Of a stretch of 64,000 nucleotides of DNA, positions 33,845 through 41,743 are shown piece after piece. The stretch comes from UBA1240 sp045599185. GTDB taxonomy: Bacteria > Spirochaetota > Spirochaetia > Treponematales > Treponemataceae. The first letter of the stretch is position 1. Every line of letters begins with the position of its first letter. The stretch is from NCBI GenBank assembly GCA_045599185.1, contig JAZRVO010000032.1, forward strand, positions 1 to 64,000, written 5' to 3'. Made by a program: the position numbers and the translations under genes. The notes under the pieces are model-generated. The model made no database searches, was not told where the DNA came from, and was given only the letters and a program-made list of their open reading frames with translations.

Positions 33845-34732
33845 ATGAAAGAAAGAATAGATATAGCCTATAGTATGGATAAGACACAATCATATCGTAT
33901 GGCAAAAATGAAGTCGAAAATTGCATGGAACATTGCGCTTCTTTTTGCAGTTATTCAGCTTGTAATAACGCTTACGCCGTTTTTTTTCATGATAATGAAT
34001 TCATTCCGCAAGCAGTTTGACATGCTTCAGCAGGGTGTTTTTCATCTTCCTGATCCGTGGTATTTCAAAAACTATGTTGAAGTTGTTACCCACGGATTTT
34101 TCGGATTTTTCTTCAGAAGCGTGATTGTAGTAATAATTTCTCTTGTACTGATGCTTGCCGTTTCAGCTTTTGCGTCTTATCCGCTTTCAAGAATGAAATT
34201 TAAGCTCAATGCCCTGATTTATGCAGCAATTGTTGCAATGATGTCAGTTCCTATGCACGTAACGTTAATTCCTATTTTCAAGCTTACCACGGCAGTTGGT
34301 TTTTACGATTCGCTTAAGTCGCTTATTGGTCCTTATGTAGCGTTTGCCCTGCCAATGTCAATTTTTATTTTAACGGCATTTATGAAGACAATTCCAAAGG
34401 AAATTGAAGAATCGGCTGAAATTGACGGATGCAGTCGCTATCAGACTTTTTTCAGGATGTTTCTGCCTCTTTCAAAATCCGGTTTGTCAACACTTGCAAT
34501 TTATAATGGTGTAGCAATGTGGAATGAATTTGCCTTTGCAAACACTTTTCTTATTTCGCCGGAAAACAAAACGCTTCCTCTTGCACTTGGTCAGTTCAAG
34601 GGTGAACATGCGCTGAATATTCCGATTAATATGGCAGTTCTGACGCTTTCAGTTCTTCCGATGATAATACTTTTTATTGTCTTTCAGGAAAAATTAGTTA
34701 AAGGAATGATTGCCGGAGCTGTTAAAGGTTAA
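33845..34732 (+). CDS. ABC sugar transporter permease 2 (MsmG-like)
   Basis: A 295-residue permease of the MalG type. It has a first helix IALLFAVIQLVITLTPFFFM, the conserved AFASYPLSRMKFKLN, and a coupling loop EESAEIDGCSRYQTFFRMFL near residue 195. The C-terminal helix ends FQEKLVKGMIAGAVKG, the usual MalG ending. AAGGAGG (about 33831-33837) lies inside the end of the previous gene. Completes the importer. Confidence 0.92.
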   Translation: MKERIDIAYSMDKTQSYRMAKMKSKIAWNIALLFAVIQLVITLTPFFFMIMNSFRKQFDMLQQGVFHLPDPWYFKNYVEVVTHGFFGFFFRSVIVVIISLVLMLAVSAFASYPLSRMKFKLNALIYAAIVAMMSVPMHVTLIPIFKLTTAVGFYDSLKSLIGPYVAFALPMSIFILTAFMKTIPKEIEESAEIDGCSRYQTFFRMFLPLSKSGLSTLAIYNGVAMWNEFAFANTFLISPENKTLPLALGQFKGEHALNIPINMAVLTLSVLPMIILFIVFQEKLVKGMIAGAVKG

Positions 34733-34785
34733 ATTTGTGCTTTATAATGAAGTGAATTACGCATCGTAAAACTTAAGGAGTTTTT

Positions 34786-36798
34786 ATGATTATTTATGTA
34801 GATGTAAATGCTAAAAATGACGGTAACGGTACAAAGAATTTACCTTACAGAAAAATTAACGAAGCTGCTGCCGTGGCAATGCCGGGTGACGAAGTTATAG
34901 TTGCTCCCGGAATATATCGCGAATATGTAAATCCTGTAAATGCCGGCACTGAAGAAAAGCGTATAGTTTATAAAAGTGAAAAACCGCTGGGTGCTGTTAT
35001 TACCGGTGCAGAAATTGTAAACAACTGGACAAAATATAAAGATGATGTCTGGGTTGCAAGAATAAAAAACAGTGTATTCGGCGGTTATAATCCCTATACA
35101 ACACTGGTGTATGGTGACTGGTATTTTGCAGCACCAAACAAACATACCGGCTGTGTCTGGCTGAATGATACGGCGCTTTACGAAGCTTTGAGCATTGAAG
35201 AATGTCTTGAAGCACAGGTGTATGAATGTTCATGGGATCCTGAAAATTCACGGACAAAATGGTATGCCGAACAGGATATTCAGAACGATGAAACTGTGAT
35301 TTATGCCAATTTTGGCGGAAAAGACCCTAACAAAGAATGCGTTGAAATTAATGTAAGACGTGAATGCTTTATGCCAGGCAAGGAAGGTGTAGGGTATATC
35401 ACCGTTTCCGGTTTTAACATCAACAAAGCGGCTACAACATGGGCACCGCCTGCCGCCTATCAGGACGGAATGATCAGTCCCCACTGGAGCAAGGGCTGGA
35501 TAATTGAAGATTGTGAAATTTGGGGAAGTAAATGTGCAGGAATTTGCGTTGGACGCTATTCTGATCCGGAAAACGACAATTTTTATACTACAAAGCACGT
35601 AAAAAGTCCTACCCAGATGGAAAGAGATTCAGTATGCCGCGGACAGTATTATGGCTGGCTTAAGGAAAAAATCGGAAGCCATATAATCCGCCGGAATAAT
35701 ATTCATCACTGCGAGCAGGGTGGAATTATTGGCCGTATGGGCGGAGTTTTCAGTATTATTGAAGATAATCACATTCATCACATTAATAATATGATGGAAC
35801 TTGGCGGTGCAGAAATTGCAGGAATTAAAATGCATGCTGCCATTGATGTCGTTATGCGAAGGAATCATATTCATCATTGTACAATGGGTATCTGGTGTGA
35901 CTGGGAAGCACAGGGAACAAGAATTACGCAAAATCTTCTGCATGATAATGAACGCCCGGCTTTTGCGCAGTTCCTTAAAGGCGGAATGACCTGTCAGGAT
36001 ATTTTCGTAGAAGTTAGTCACGGACCGACACTTATTGATAACAATATTCTTCTTTCTGATGTTTCACTCCGCATTGCTACTCAGGGCGTTGCGATGGTTC
36101 ATAATCTGTGTGCAGGTTCGTTTACCATGGTTGGCGAAGGTACAACATGGCGGTACACACCTTATCATATTCCCCACCGCACGGAAGTTATGGGCTTTAT
36201 GACAATTCTTCATGGCGATGACCGCATCTATAATAATATCTTTATTCAAAAGTGGCCTTCAGAAGATTTTGTATTGATTGATGAATCAAATCCTGATGGA
36301 AAGCAGGTTGAAAACAGAAAAGTTGGTACAGATTGTTTTGATGAATATCCTGCTTTTGACGAATGGCTTGCCCAGTTTGACATGGAAGAAAAATATCCCA
36401 ATATGATGAAGCACGATAAATACCATTTCGGGCATCTGCCTGTTTGGATTGACGGAAATGCTTATTTTGAAGGTGCAAAGTCCTGGAAAAATGAGAAAAA
36501 CGCTTTTTCAGACAAGTCGGGCAAAGTGCACGTTGATGTTGTAGAAAAAAATGGCAGCTATTACCTTGATACGAATATTTATGATGCATTAAAAGATTTT
36601 AATGTTGATATGGTTTCAACTGAAACTTTAGGCAAAGCTTTTGAACCTCAGCAGCTGTTTGAAAATGCTGACGGAACGCCTATTACCTTTGATTCTGATT
36701 ATTCGGGAAATCATCGCGGCGTTGATGTAATTCCGGGGCCCTTTGCTTCCGGAAAAGATTCCAAAGAAAGAATTTTTGGCAAGCTTTCCATTGAGTAA
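34786..36798 (+). CDS. Right-handed beta-helix glycosidase, GH120-like (putative beta-xylosidase)
   Basis: A 670-residue protein with no signal peptide, so cytoplasmic. The start MIIYVDVNAKNDGNGTKNLP, AMPGDEVIVAPGIYREYVNP and ITGAEIVNNW are typical of GH120 beta-helix enzymes. The core GGAEIAGIKMHAAIDVVMRR and HHCTMGIWCDWEAQGTRI hold acidic residues D354, D372 and E374, good candidates for the nucleophile and acid/base pair; I recall the characterised GH120 enzyme using an Asp and a Glu about 20 residues apart. It would release xylose or a related sugar from imported oligosaccharides. It is the last gene after the importer, 53 bp from the MsmG-like gene, with AAGGAG upstream. Family assignment is from recall. 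Confidence 0.7.
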   Translation: MIIYVDVNAKNDGNGTKNLPYRKINEAAAVAMPGDEVIVAPGIYREYVNPVNAGTEEKRIVYKSEKPLGAVITGAEIVNNWTKYKDDVWVARIKNSVFGGYNPYTTLVYGDWYFAAPNKHTGCVWLNDTALYEALSIEECLEAQVYECSWDPENSRTKWYAEQDIQNDETVIYANFGGKDPNKECVEINVRRECFMPGKEGVGYITVSGFNINKAATTWAPPAAYQDGMISPHWSKGWIIEDCEIWGSKCAGICVGRYSDPENDNFYTTKHVKSPTQMERDSVCRGQYYGWLKEKIGSHIIRRNNIHHCEQGGIIGRMGGVFSIIEDNHIHHINNMMELGGAEIAGIKMHAAIDVVMRRNHIHHCTMGIWCDWEAQGTRITQNLLHDNERPAFAQFLKGGMTCQDIFVEVSHGPTLIDNNILLSDVSLRIATQGVAMVHNLCAGSFTMVGEGTTWRYTPYHIPHRTEVMGFMTILHGDDRIYNNIFIQKWPSEDFVLIDESNPDGKQVENRKVGTDCFDEYPAFDEWLAQFDMEEKYPNMMKHDKYHFGHLPVWIDGNAYFEGAKSWKNEKNAFSDKSGKVHVDVVEKNGSYYLDTNIYDALKDFNVDMVSTETLGKAFEPQQLFENADGTPITFDSDYSGNHRGVDVIPGPFASGKDSKERIFGKLSIE

Positions 36799-36812
36799 AT
36801 ATTAAAAACTGG

Positions 36813-36883
36813 TAGGCGCACAAAATACGCGGAACGGTTGAAGCATGTTTGCCATGCATTCAGCTGTTCCGCATTGTGCTGCC
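36813..36883. terminator. Long hairpin between convergent genes
   Basis: GGCGCACAAAATACGCGGAAC (36814 on) pairs imperfectly with GTTCCGCATTGTGCTGCC, and TTGAAGCATG with CATGCATTCAG inside. It probably ends transcription in both directions, although there is no long T-run. Confidence 0.6.
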
Positions 36884-36887
36884 GCTA

Positions 36888-37706
36888 CTATTTGTGCAAG
36901 CCCTTCACAAATTTTACGCTTTCAAGATATTCCTCGTCAGTGTTAAGGTGTTCAATAATCATAGGCATGGCAATGTTCTGCTTTGTTGCAAGTTCAAGGT
37001 ACAAAGCCAAATCAAGGCTGCCTTTTCCGCAGGCACATTCTTCCAGCTGAAAGGTGTATTCATCTTTTAGCCGAATGTCCTTAAGGTGGCAGCTTAGAAT
37101 CTGGCCGTCAAGCTTTTCAAAACATTCGCGCAGAAAATTATCATTAAAAAAATAACGCTTGGGACTTGTAATCATATTCACAATGTCCAGATGTGCTCCA
37201 AACTGGCTGCGGTTTACATCGCGCATAAGTTTAAGGTATTCGTCGGGACCGGAAGGAACCATCCACGGCATAGATTCAATGGAATATTTAGCAGTTTTAG
37301 GGTTAGCCCGGTCAATAATTTCCTGAATCATTTCCACTGTTTCGCCCCAGGTTTTATCGCTGAAATTTTCCCTGTAGCCGCCGTCCCATCTTGAACCATG
37401 GGGTGTTCCGGCAACATTAACACAGCACTTTGCGCCAATTTCATCAGCCATTTTTAACTGACCAACGGCATAATCAATATTTTTCTGCCGTTCATCCTTA
37501 TCCGCTGCAAGCGTATTTTTCCACACTCCAACTTCTGCTATCACAAGGCCGGCTTTGTCCGCTGCATTTTTGTAATCCATATATTTTTCCTGACCTTCAC
37601 TGAAATTTACCGGAAAATTTACACAGCCAAGCCCCAAAGCCACATGTTTTTTTGCCCAGTCCTCCGGCGAATCATGCTGCAACGGTGACGAAGTTCCTAA
37701 AATCAT
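36888..37706 (-). CDS. Sugar-phosphate isomerase/epimerase-like TIM barrel
   Basis: A 272-residue protein of the xylose-isomerase-like TIM-barrel (AP-endonuclease 2) family. Supporting segments are GQLKMADEIGAKCCVNVAGT, YSIESMPWMVPSGPDEYLKL, FGAHLDIVNMITSPKRYF, and ILSCHLKDIRLKDE near residue 210. The Glu, Asp, His and Glu positions are those that bind the metal in this fold. It probably isomerises or epimerises a sugar or sugar acid. It lies 17 bp after the FMN-enzyme gene on the same strand and converges on the GH120-like gene, so a role in the same sugar catabolism is plausible. Confidence 0.75.
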   Translation of the reverse strand: MILGTSSPLQHDSPEDWAKKHVALGLGCVNFPVNFSEGQEKYMDYKNAADKAGLVIAEVGVWKNTLAADKDERQKNIDYAVGQLKMADEIGAKCCVNVAGTPHGSRWDGGYRENFSDKTWGETVEMIQEIIDRANPKTAKYSIESMPWMVPSGPDEYLKLMRDVNRSQFGAHLDIVNMITSPKRYFFNDNFLRECFEKLDGQILSCHLKDIRLKDEYTFQLEECACGKGSLDLALYLELATKQNIAMPMIIEHLNTDEEYLESVKFVKGLHK

Positions 37707-37723
37707 ATTTTTTTCCTAAGTTA

Positions 37724-38617
37724 CTAAAAATTTCTTTTATGGATTACTGACGCATCCATTTTCTCAAGTGATAAAACGCCTGTACGCGCCATAATGCCTG
37801 CAAGTTCGCCGTTCATTTCAAGAATTCTGTCTGCAACAGCTTTTTCACCATTTTTCAGCAAAGGCATAAGGTGGCGGCCAACAGAAACTGCCTTGGCACC
37901 CAAAGCAAGCGATTTATAAACATCCATTCCGCTTACAATTCCGCAGTCAACAAAAACTGGAATCTGGTTAGAAACGGCAGAAAGAATTTCTGGCAAAACT
38001 AACAGAGGAGGCACAGAAAACGCCATCATATTGTGGTGATGTGAAATGACAATGCCCGCGCAACCGGCTTTAAGGCACTTTTCTGCGTCTTTTGTACTCT
38101 GAACTCCTTTTACAATAAACGGAAGGCCTGAATCTCCTGCGGCTTTTGCAAAATCAGCAAGTTCTTCTGCAGACTTAGCCTTCATAGGAAGTCCCAGAAC
38201 ATTATCGTAACCGCCATTTGCATTAAAGGAATGATCAATATCCATGCCGGTAGCAAAACAACCTGCCTTACCAGCATGTTCAATTTTGCGGAAAACTTCC
38301 TTATTGTCTTCATGGGGCTTTATAATTTTTATGGTTTTTGCACCAGTCGCCGTAATCCGCTCCAGTTCCTCGTCATTACCCATGCCAACCCAGTGAACCG
38401 CGTTAGCAGCCGCAGCAGCTTTTGCATAAATTTCCATACCATTTTTTGCGGTATTTCCCAAATGCGAAAGCGCCGCCGTCATAACAGGCGTGTCAAAAGT
38501 GTGTCCGAAAAGTTCCATCTTAGTAGAAGGAATGCCGCTGTCCAAATAACGGGTCTCAAGTAAAAGAGAATCCAAATAATCGCGTGTAATTTTGTCTGAA
38601 TTTGAAGAATATTCCAT
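37724..38617 (-). CDS. FMN-dependent alpha-hydroxy-acid dehydrogenase/oxidase-like protein
   Basis: A 297-residue protein with the FMN TIM-barrel signature: PFIVKGVQSTKDAEKCLKAG, GIVISHHHNMMAF, and IPVFVDCGIVSGMDVYKSLA followed by LGAKAVSVGRHLM. These match the phosphate- and FMN-binding end of the lactate dehydrogenase/oxidase family. It is short for that family (about 350-400 usual), and the catalytic His-Gly-Gly is replaced by HHHN, so the substrate and even the reaction are uncertain. Upstream of the isomerase gene by 17 bp. It diverges from the aldo/keto reductase gene. Confidence 0.75.
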   Translation of the reverse strand: MEYSSNSDKITRDYLDSLLLETRYLDSGIPSTKMELFGHTFDTPVMTAALSHLGNTAKNGMEIYAKAAAAANAVHWVGMGNDEELERITATGAKTIKIIKPHEDNKEVFRKIEHAGKAGCFATGMDIDHSFNANGGYDNVLGLPMKAKSAEELADFAKAAGDSGLPFIVKGVQSTKDAEKCLKAGCAGIVISHHHNMMAFSVPPLLVLPEILSAVSNQIPVFVDCGIVSGMDVYKSLALGAKAVSVGRHLMPLLKNGEKAVADRILEMNGELAGIMARTGVLSLEKMDASVIHKRNF

Positions 38618-38699
38618 ACTATCATTGTAAAACGATTTATATAAAAATTGGAAATAAAATTGCTAAAATTTAATTTTTATGAAGGTGAATAAAAACAGT

Positions 38700-38727
38700 T
38701 TGATTTTTGAAAGTTTGGATATATAAT
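38700..38727 (+). promoter_or_regulatory. Promoter of the aldo/keto reductase gene
   Basis: TTGATT (38700-38705), a 16-bp spacer and TATAAT (38722-38727), with about 30 nt of leader to the ATG. Confidence 0.5.
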
Positions 38728-38763
38728 CGTGTTTATAGTATTTTTCATTTTTAGAGGCGCAAC

Positions 38764-39873
38764 ATGGTTTACAAAGATTTCAAAGGCTTGTCACTTTCTC
38801 GCTTGGGAATGGGCAATATGCGTTTGCCGATTATTGCAGGCGGCAAGGATAAAGACATTGATTACGAAAAGGCACAGGCAATTATTGATTATGCAATGAG
38901 CAACGGCATTAACTACTTCGATTCTGCCTATGTTTACCACAGCGGTGAATCTGAACGCTTTGCCGGTAAGGCACTTAAAAAATATCCAAGAGACAGCTAT
39001 TACATAACGACAAAATACGCTTTTTTTGCCAACCCGGATTACAAAGCCGTTTTTGAAGAACAGCTGGAACGTTACCAGACAGACTGCATTGATTTTTATT
39101 TAATTCACTGTTTGCTGGACAATAATATAGAAGATTATTTAACGAACGGCTGCATCGATTTCTTTTTACAGAAAAAGAAGGAAGGAAAAATAAAGTACCT
39201 TGGCTTTTCTTCACATGCTTCACTTGAAACACTCAGGCGTTTTGCAGACCATCATCAGTGGGATTTTGCGCAGATTCAGCTTAACTACTACGACTGGAAC
39301 TATTCCAATGCAAAAGCCGAATACGAAATTTTAACGGAACGGAACATTCCAATAATGGTTATGGAATCGGTTAGGGGCGGCCGTCTGGCAAGCCTTACGC
39401 CGGAAGCCGAAAAAATGCTTAAGGACTGTCACCCGGACTGGTCTATTTCATCGTGGGCTTTCCGCTGGTTAAAGCGCTTGCCAAATGTTCTGGTTTCTTT
39501 AAGCGGCATGTCTAACCTTGCCCAAATAGAAGACAATGTGGCAACCTACGCTGATGACCGCGCCTTAACTGACGAAGAAGAAAAGCTGCTTTTTAAGGCC
39601 TGCGAACTTTTCCAGACCCAGCTTAAAGTGCCTTGCACTGCCTGCCGCTACTGTTGCGACGGCTGTCCTGTGCAGATAAACATTCCGGAAGTGCTTAAGG
39701 TTTACAACCAGTTCAAACTGAACGGTAATGGCGCGCTTGGCGGTTTGAAAAAAATAGAAACTGCTGGCCAGCCTTCTGACTGTGTAGGCTGCGGTGCGTG
39801 TACCGGTCACTGTCCGCAAAACATTGACGTTCCGGCCGCAATGAAAGAACTTGCAGAAGCATTGGGCAAATAA
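38764..39873 (+). CDS. Aldo/keto reductase with C-terminal 4Fe-4S ferredoxin
   Basis: A 369-residue protein. The N-terminal part is an aldo/keto-reductase barrel (SRLGMGNMRLPI; INYFDSAYVYHSGESE with the catalytic Asp and Tyr; DFYLIHCL with the active-site His). The last 100 residues carry two clusters of Cys: CTACRYCCDGCPVQINIP and CVGCGACTGHCPQNIDVP. This is the aldo/keto reductase/ferredoxin fusion common in anaerobes, passing electrons between NAD(P)H-type and Fe-S carriers; the substrate is unknown. The nitroreductase-ferredoxin gene follows at 21 bp, so they are likely co-transcribed. Confidence 0.9.
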   Translation: MVYKDFKGLSLSRLGMGNMRLPIIAGGKDKDIDYEKAQAIIDYAMSNGINYFDSAYVYHSGESERFAGKALKKYPRDSYYITTKYAFFANPDYKAVFEEQLERYQTDCIDFYLIHCLLDNNIEDYLTNGCIDFFLQKKKEGKIKYLGFSSHASLETLRRFADHHQWDFAQIQLNYYDWNYSNAKAEYEILTERNIPIMVMESVRGGRLASLTPEAEKMLKDCHPDWSISSWAFRWLKRLPNVLVSLSGMSNLAQIEDNVATYADDRALTDEEEKLLFKACELFQTQLKVPCTACRYCCDGCPVQINIPEVLKVYNQFKLNGNGALGGLKKIETAGQPSDCVGCGACTGHCPQNIDVPAAMKELAEALGK

Positions 39874-39894
39874 CTGCTTTTTTTAGGAATTTGA

Positions 39895-40662
39895 ATGAGT
39901 AAAGTAATTATTGATGCAGAAAAATGCACAGGCTGCGGTCTTTGCGCAAAAGATTGCGTTGGTTTTGACATAAGCATTGCAGGCGGCAAGGCTGCTGCAG
40001 GTGGCAAAAGCTGCATTGAATGCGGCCACTGCGAAGCAATTTGTCCTAACAAGGCAGTAAAACTTGAAGGTTTTGACGATTCTGTTGAAGAATTTGCGGA
40101 ACAGGTGCGCCTTGACCCGAAACAGCTTCTTGATGCAATCAAAACCAGAAGAACAATCCGTAATTTTACAGCCCAGTCGGTTAGTGAAGAAATTATCGAC
40201 TTGATAATTGAAGCCGGAAGGCTTGCTCCAACAGGAACAAACGCCCAGGGTACAAGCTATGTAATTCTCTGCCGCACAAAAAATGAATGCGAAGCCGCTG
40301 CCGTAAAAATGTTCAGAAAAGTTCTGGGCTTCGGCAAAAAAATTATTCCCGTGCTTAAGGGCATGAACATTGATGAAAATTTTTTCTTCAAAAAAGCACC
40401 GCTTGTAATTGTTGTTTTGGGAAAAGACAAGGTTAGTGCTTCGCTTGCTGCACAGAACATGGCATTTATGGCAGAAGCAAACGGGCTTGGCGTGCTTTTC
40501 AGCGGCTTTTTTACCATGTGTTTTTCAAAGAGTAAAAAAATAAGAAAAATTGCCGGTGTAAATGGAAAGGTAAACCCGGTTACAACGCTTGTAATCGGCT
40601 ATCCGGCCGTAAAATACCGCAGAACGGCGCACAGAAAGCCAGCCGCAGTAATTAAGGCTTAA
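39895..40662 (+). CDS. Nitroreductase-family protein with N-terminal 4Fe-4S ferredoxin
   Basis: A 255-residue protein. The first 60 residues hold two Cys-rich motifs (CTGCGLCAKDC and CIECGHCEAICPNKAV), giving two 4Fe-4S clusters. The rest is an FMN nitroreductase fold (AIKTRRTIRNFTAQSVSEEI; EAGRLAPTGTNAQGTSYVIL; C-terminal VTTLVIGYPAVKYRRTAHRK). Such fusions reduce unknown substrates with ferredoxin electrons. It follows the ferredoxin-type aldo/keto reductase by 21 bp, and together they look like an anaerobic redox unit. Confidence 0.9.
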   Translation: MSKVIIDAEKCTGCGLCAKDCVGFDISIAGGKAAAGGKSCIECGHCEAICPNKAVKLEGFDDSVEEFAEQVRLDPKQLLDAIKTRRTIRNFTAQSVSEEIIDLIIEAGRLAPTGTNAQGTSYVILCRTKNECEAAAVKMFRKVLGFGKKIIPVLKGMNIDENFFFKKAPLVIVVLGKDKVSASLAAQNMAFMAEANGLGVLFSGFFTMCFSKSKKIRKIAGVNGKVNPVTTLVIGYPAVKYRRTAHRKPAAVIKA

Positions 40663-40668
40663 GGTTTT

Positions 40669-40711
40669 AACCCGGCCAAGCTGCGTTTTTAAAAACCGAG
40701 TGCCGGGTTTG
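40669..40711 (+). terminator. Hairpin after the redox pair
   Basis: AACCCGGC (40669-40676) and GCCGGGTT (40702-40709) with a long loop, ending in TTG. A second, stronger hairpin follows. Confidence 0.6.
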
Positions 40712-40756
40712 TATTTGCTGCTGTAAAAAGGCTTTTCGGCAGTTGCGGCAAAAATC

Positions 40757-40804
40757 AACCCCAAAAACCGGACGAAAAAGTTCAGTTTTTGGGGCTTTTT
40801 TTAC
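40757..40804. terminator. Strong terminator
   Basis: CCCCAAAAAC (40759-40768) and GTTTTTGGGG (40785-40794) followed by CTTTTTTT. It may serve both the plus-strand redox genes and the minus-strand HAD gene. Confidence 0.8.
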
Positions 40805-40859
40805 GCTTTACAGGTTGCAGGCAAGGCTAAGGCAGGTTTTTAAGTTTCTGCGTGCCGTT

Positions 40860-40912
40860 GCTTTGCCGCGTTTTTAAAAAAGCTTTTTTGTAAATTTTCA
40901 AACTCAAAGGTT
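40860..40912 (+). repeat. Degenerate end of the dispersed palindromic element
   Basis: TTTTTTGTAAATTTTCAAACTCAAAGGTTGG closely resembles the right end of copy B (TTTGTAAATTTTACAAACTCGGCATTCTGG). No clear left arm remains. Confidence 0.4.
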
Positions 40913-40915
40913 GGG

Positions 40916-41743
40916 CTAAATTCCAAGAATTTCTAAAATTGCCCGGGCAACTCCATCTTCGTCATTGCTTTGTATGCAACTGGCTGCGGCTTTTTTGCAT
41001 TCTTCAGTTGCGTTTGCAACCGCAAGCCCCAAACCGGCGGCTTTAAGCATTTCAATGTCGTTGCTGTTATCGCCAAAAGCAATAACTTTTTTTGGGCTTA
41101 TATTCAGCATGCCACACAAACGTTCCAGCCCGCGGTGTTTGCCGCAGCATGCATTGCTTATTTCCAGCAGGTTCAGTTCGCTTGTCGTTATGTAAACTTC
41201 CGGCAGTTTTTTCCGTATAAGGCGCAAAACTTCTTCTTTCCGGCCCGGTTCAACGGAAATGTCTATTCCTTCAATATGGTTAAGGTTGGCTTGCATAAAC
41301 TGAATTATGTTGTCTACCGGCTGGCGTGTTTGCCTCAAATATTCCAGCCTAACCGGGTTTCCGGTATAAAGCAGCTTGTTTTCCAAATCCTTTGCGTTTA
41401 TGTGGGTTTTTCCGTTAACGTAGCATTCAAAAATAACTGTATTTTTAAACAGTTCAATTATGCCGCTTACAAATTCAGCAGGCAGGCAGCTTGTAAAAAT
41501 GGCAGTTCTGCTTTTAACGTTATAAATTGAAACGCCGTTGGAAGTGATGGCGTAATTTACGTTTTTAAGCTGCAAAAGTTCTTCCGGCATTGAATGAAAC
41601 GAACGCCCTGTGGCAGGAACGAAGTCAATGCCGGACTCTTCCAGTTTTTCAATTACGGCTTTTGTTTTTTCGCTAAGGCTTTTGTCGGAACGGAGCAGGG
41701 TGCCGTCCAAATCGGCAACTATGCACTTATATTTGCTGTTCAT
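40916..41743 (-). CDS. HAD-family (Cof-type) phosphatase
   Basis: A 275-residue HAD hydrolase. Motif I is VADLDGTLLRSDKSLS (residues 9-24, nucleophile Asp), motif II TGRSF, and motif IV AFGDNSNDIEMLKAAGLGLA, with the C2-type cap in between; Cof-type proteins dephosphorylate sugar phosphates or phosphorylated cofactors. Its ATG lies within the end of the CAAX-protease gene, overlapping by 17 bp, so the two are probably co-transcribed, although the functions are unrelated. Confidence 0.9.
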   Translation of the reverse strand: MNSKYKCIVADLDGTLLRSDKSLSEKTKAVIEKLEESGIDFVPATGRSFHSMPEELLQLKNVNYAITSNGVSIYNVKSRTAIFTSCLPAEFVSGIIELFKNTVIFECYVNGKTHINAKDLENKLLYTGNPVRLEYLRQTRQPVDNIIQFMQANLNHIEGIDISVEPGRKEEVLRLIRKKLPEVYITTSELNLLEISNACCGKHRGLERLCGMLNISPKKVIAFGDNSNDIEMLKAAGLGLAVANATEECKKAAASCIQSNDEDGVARAILEILGI

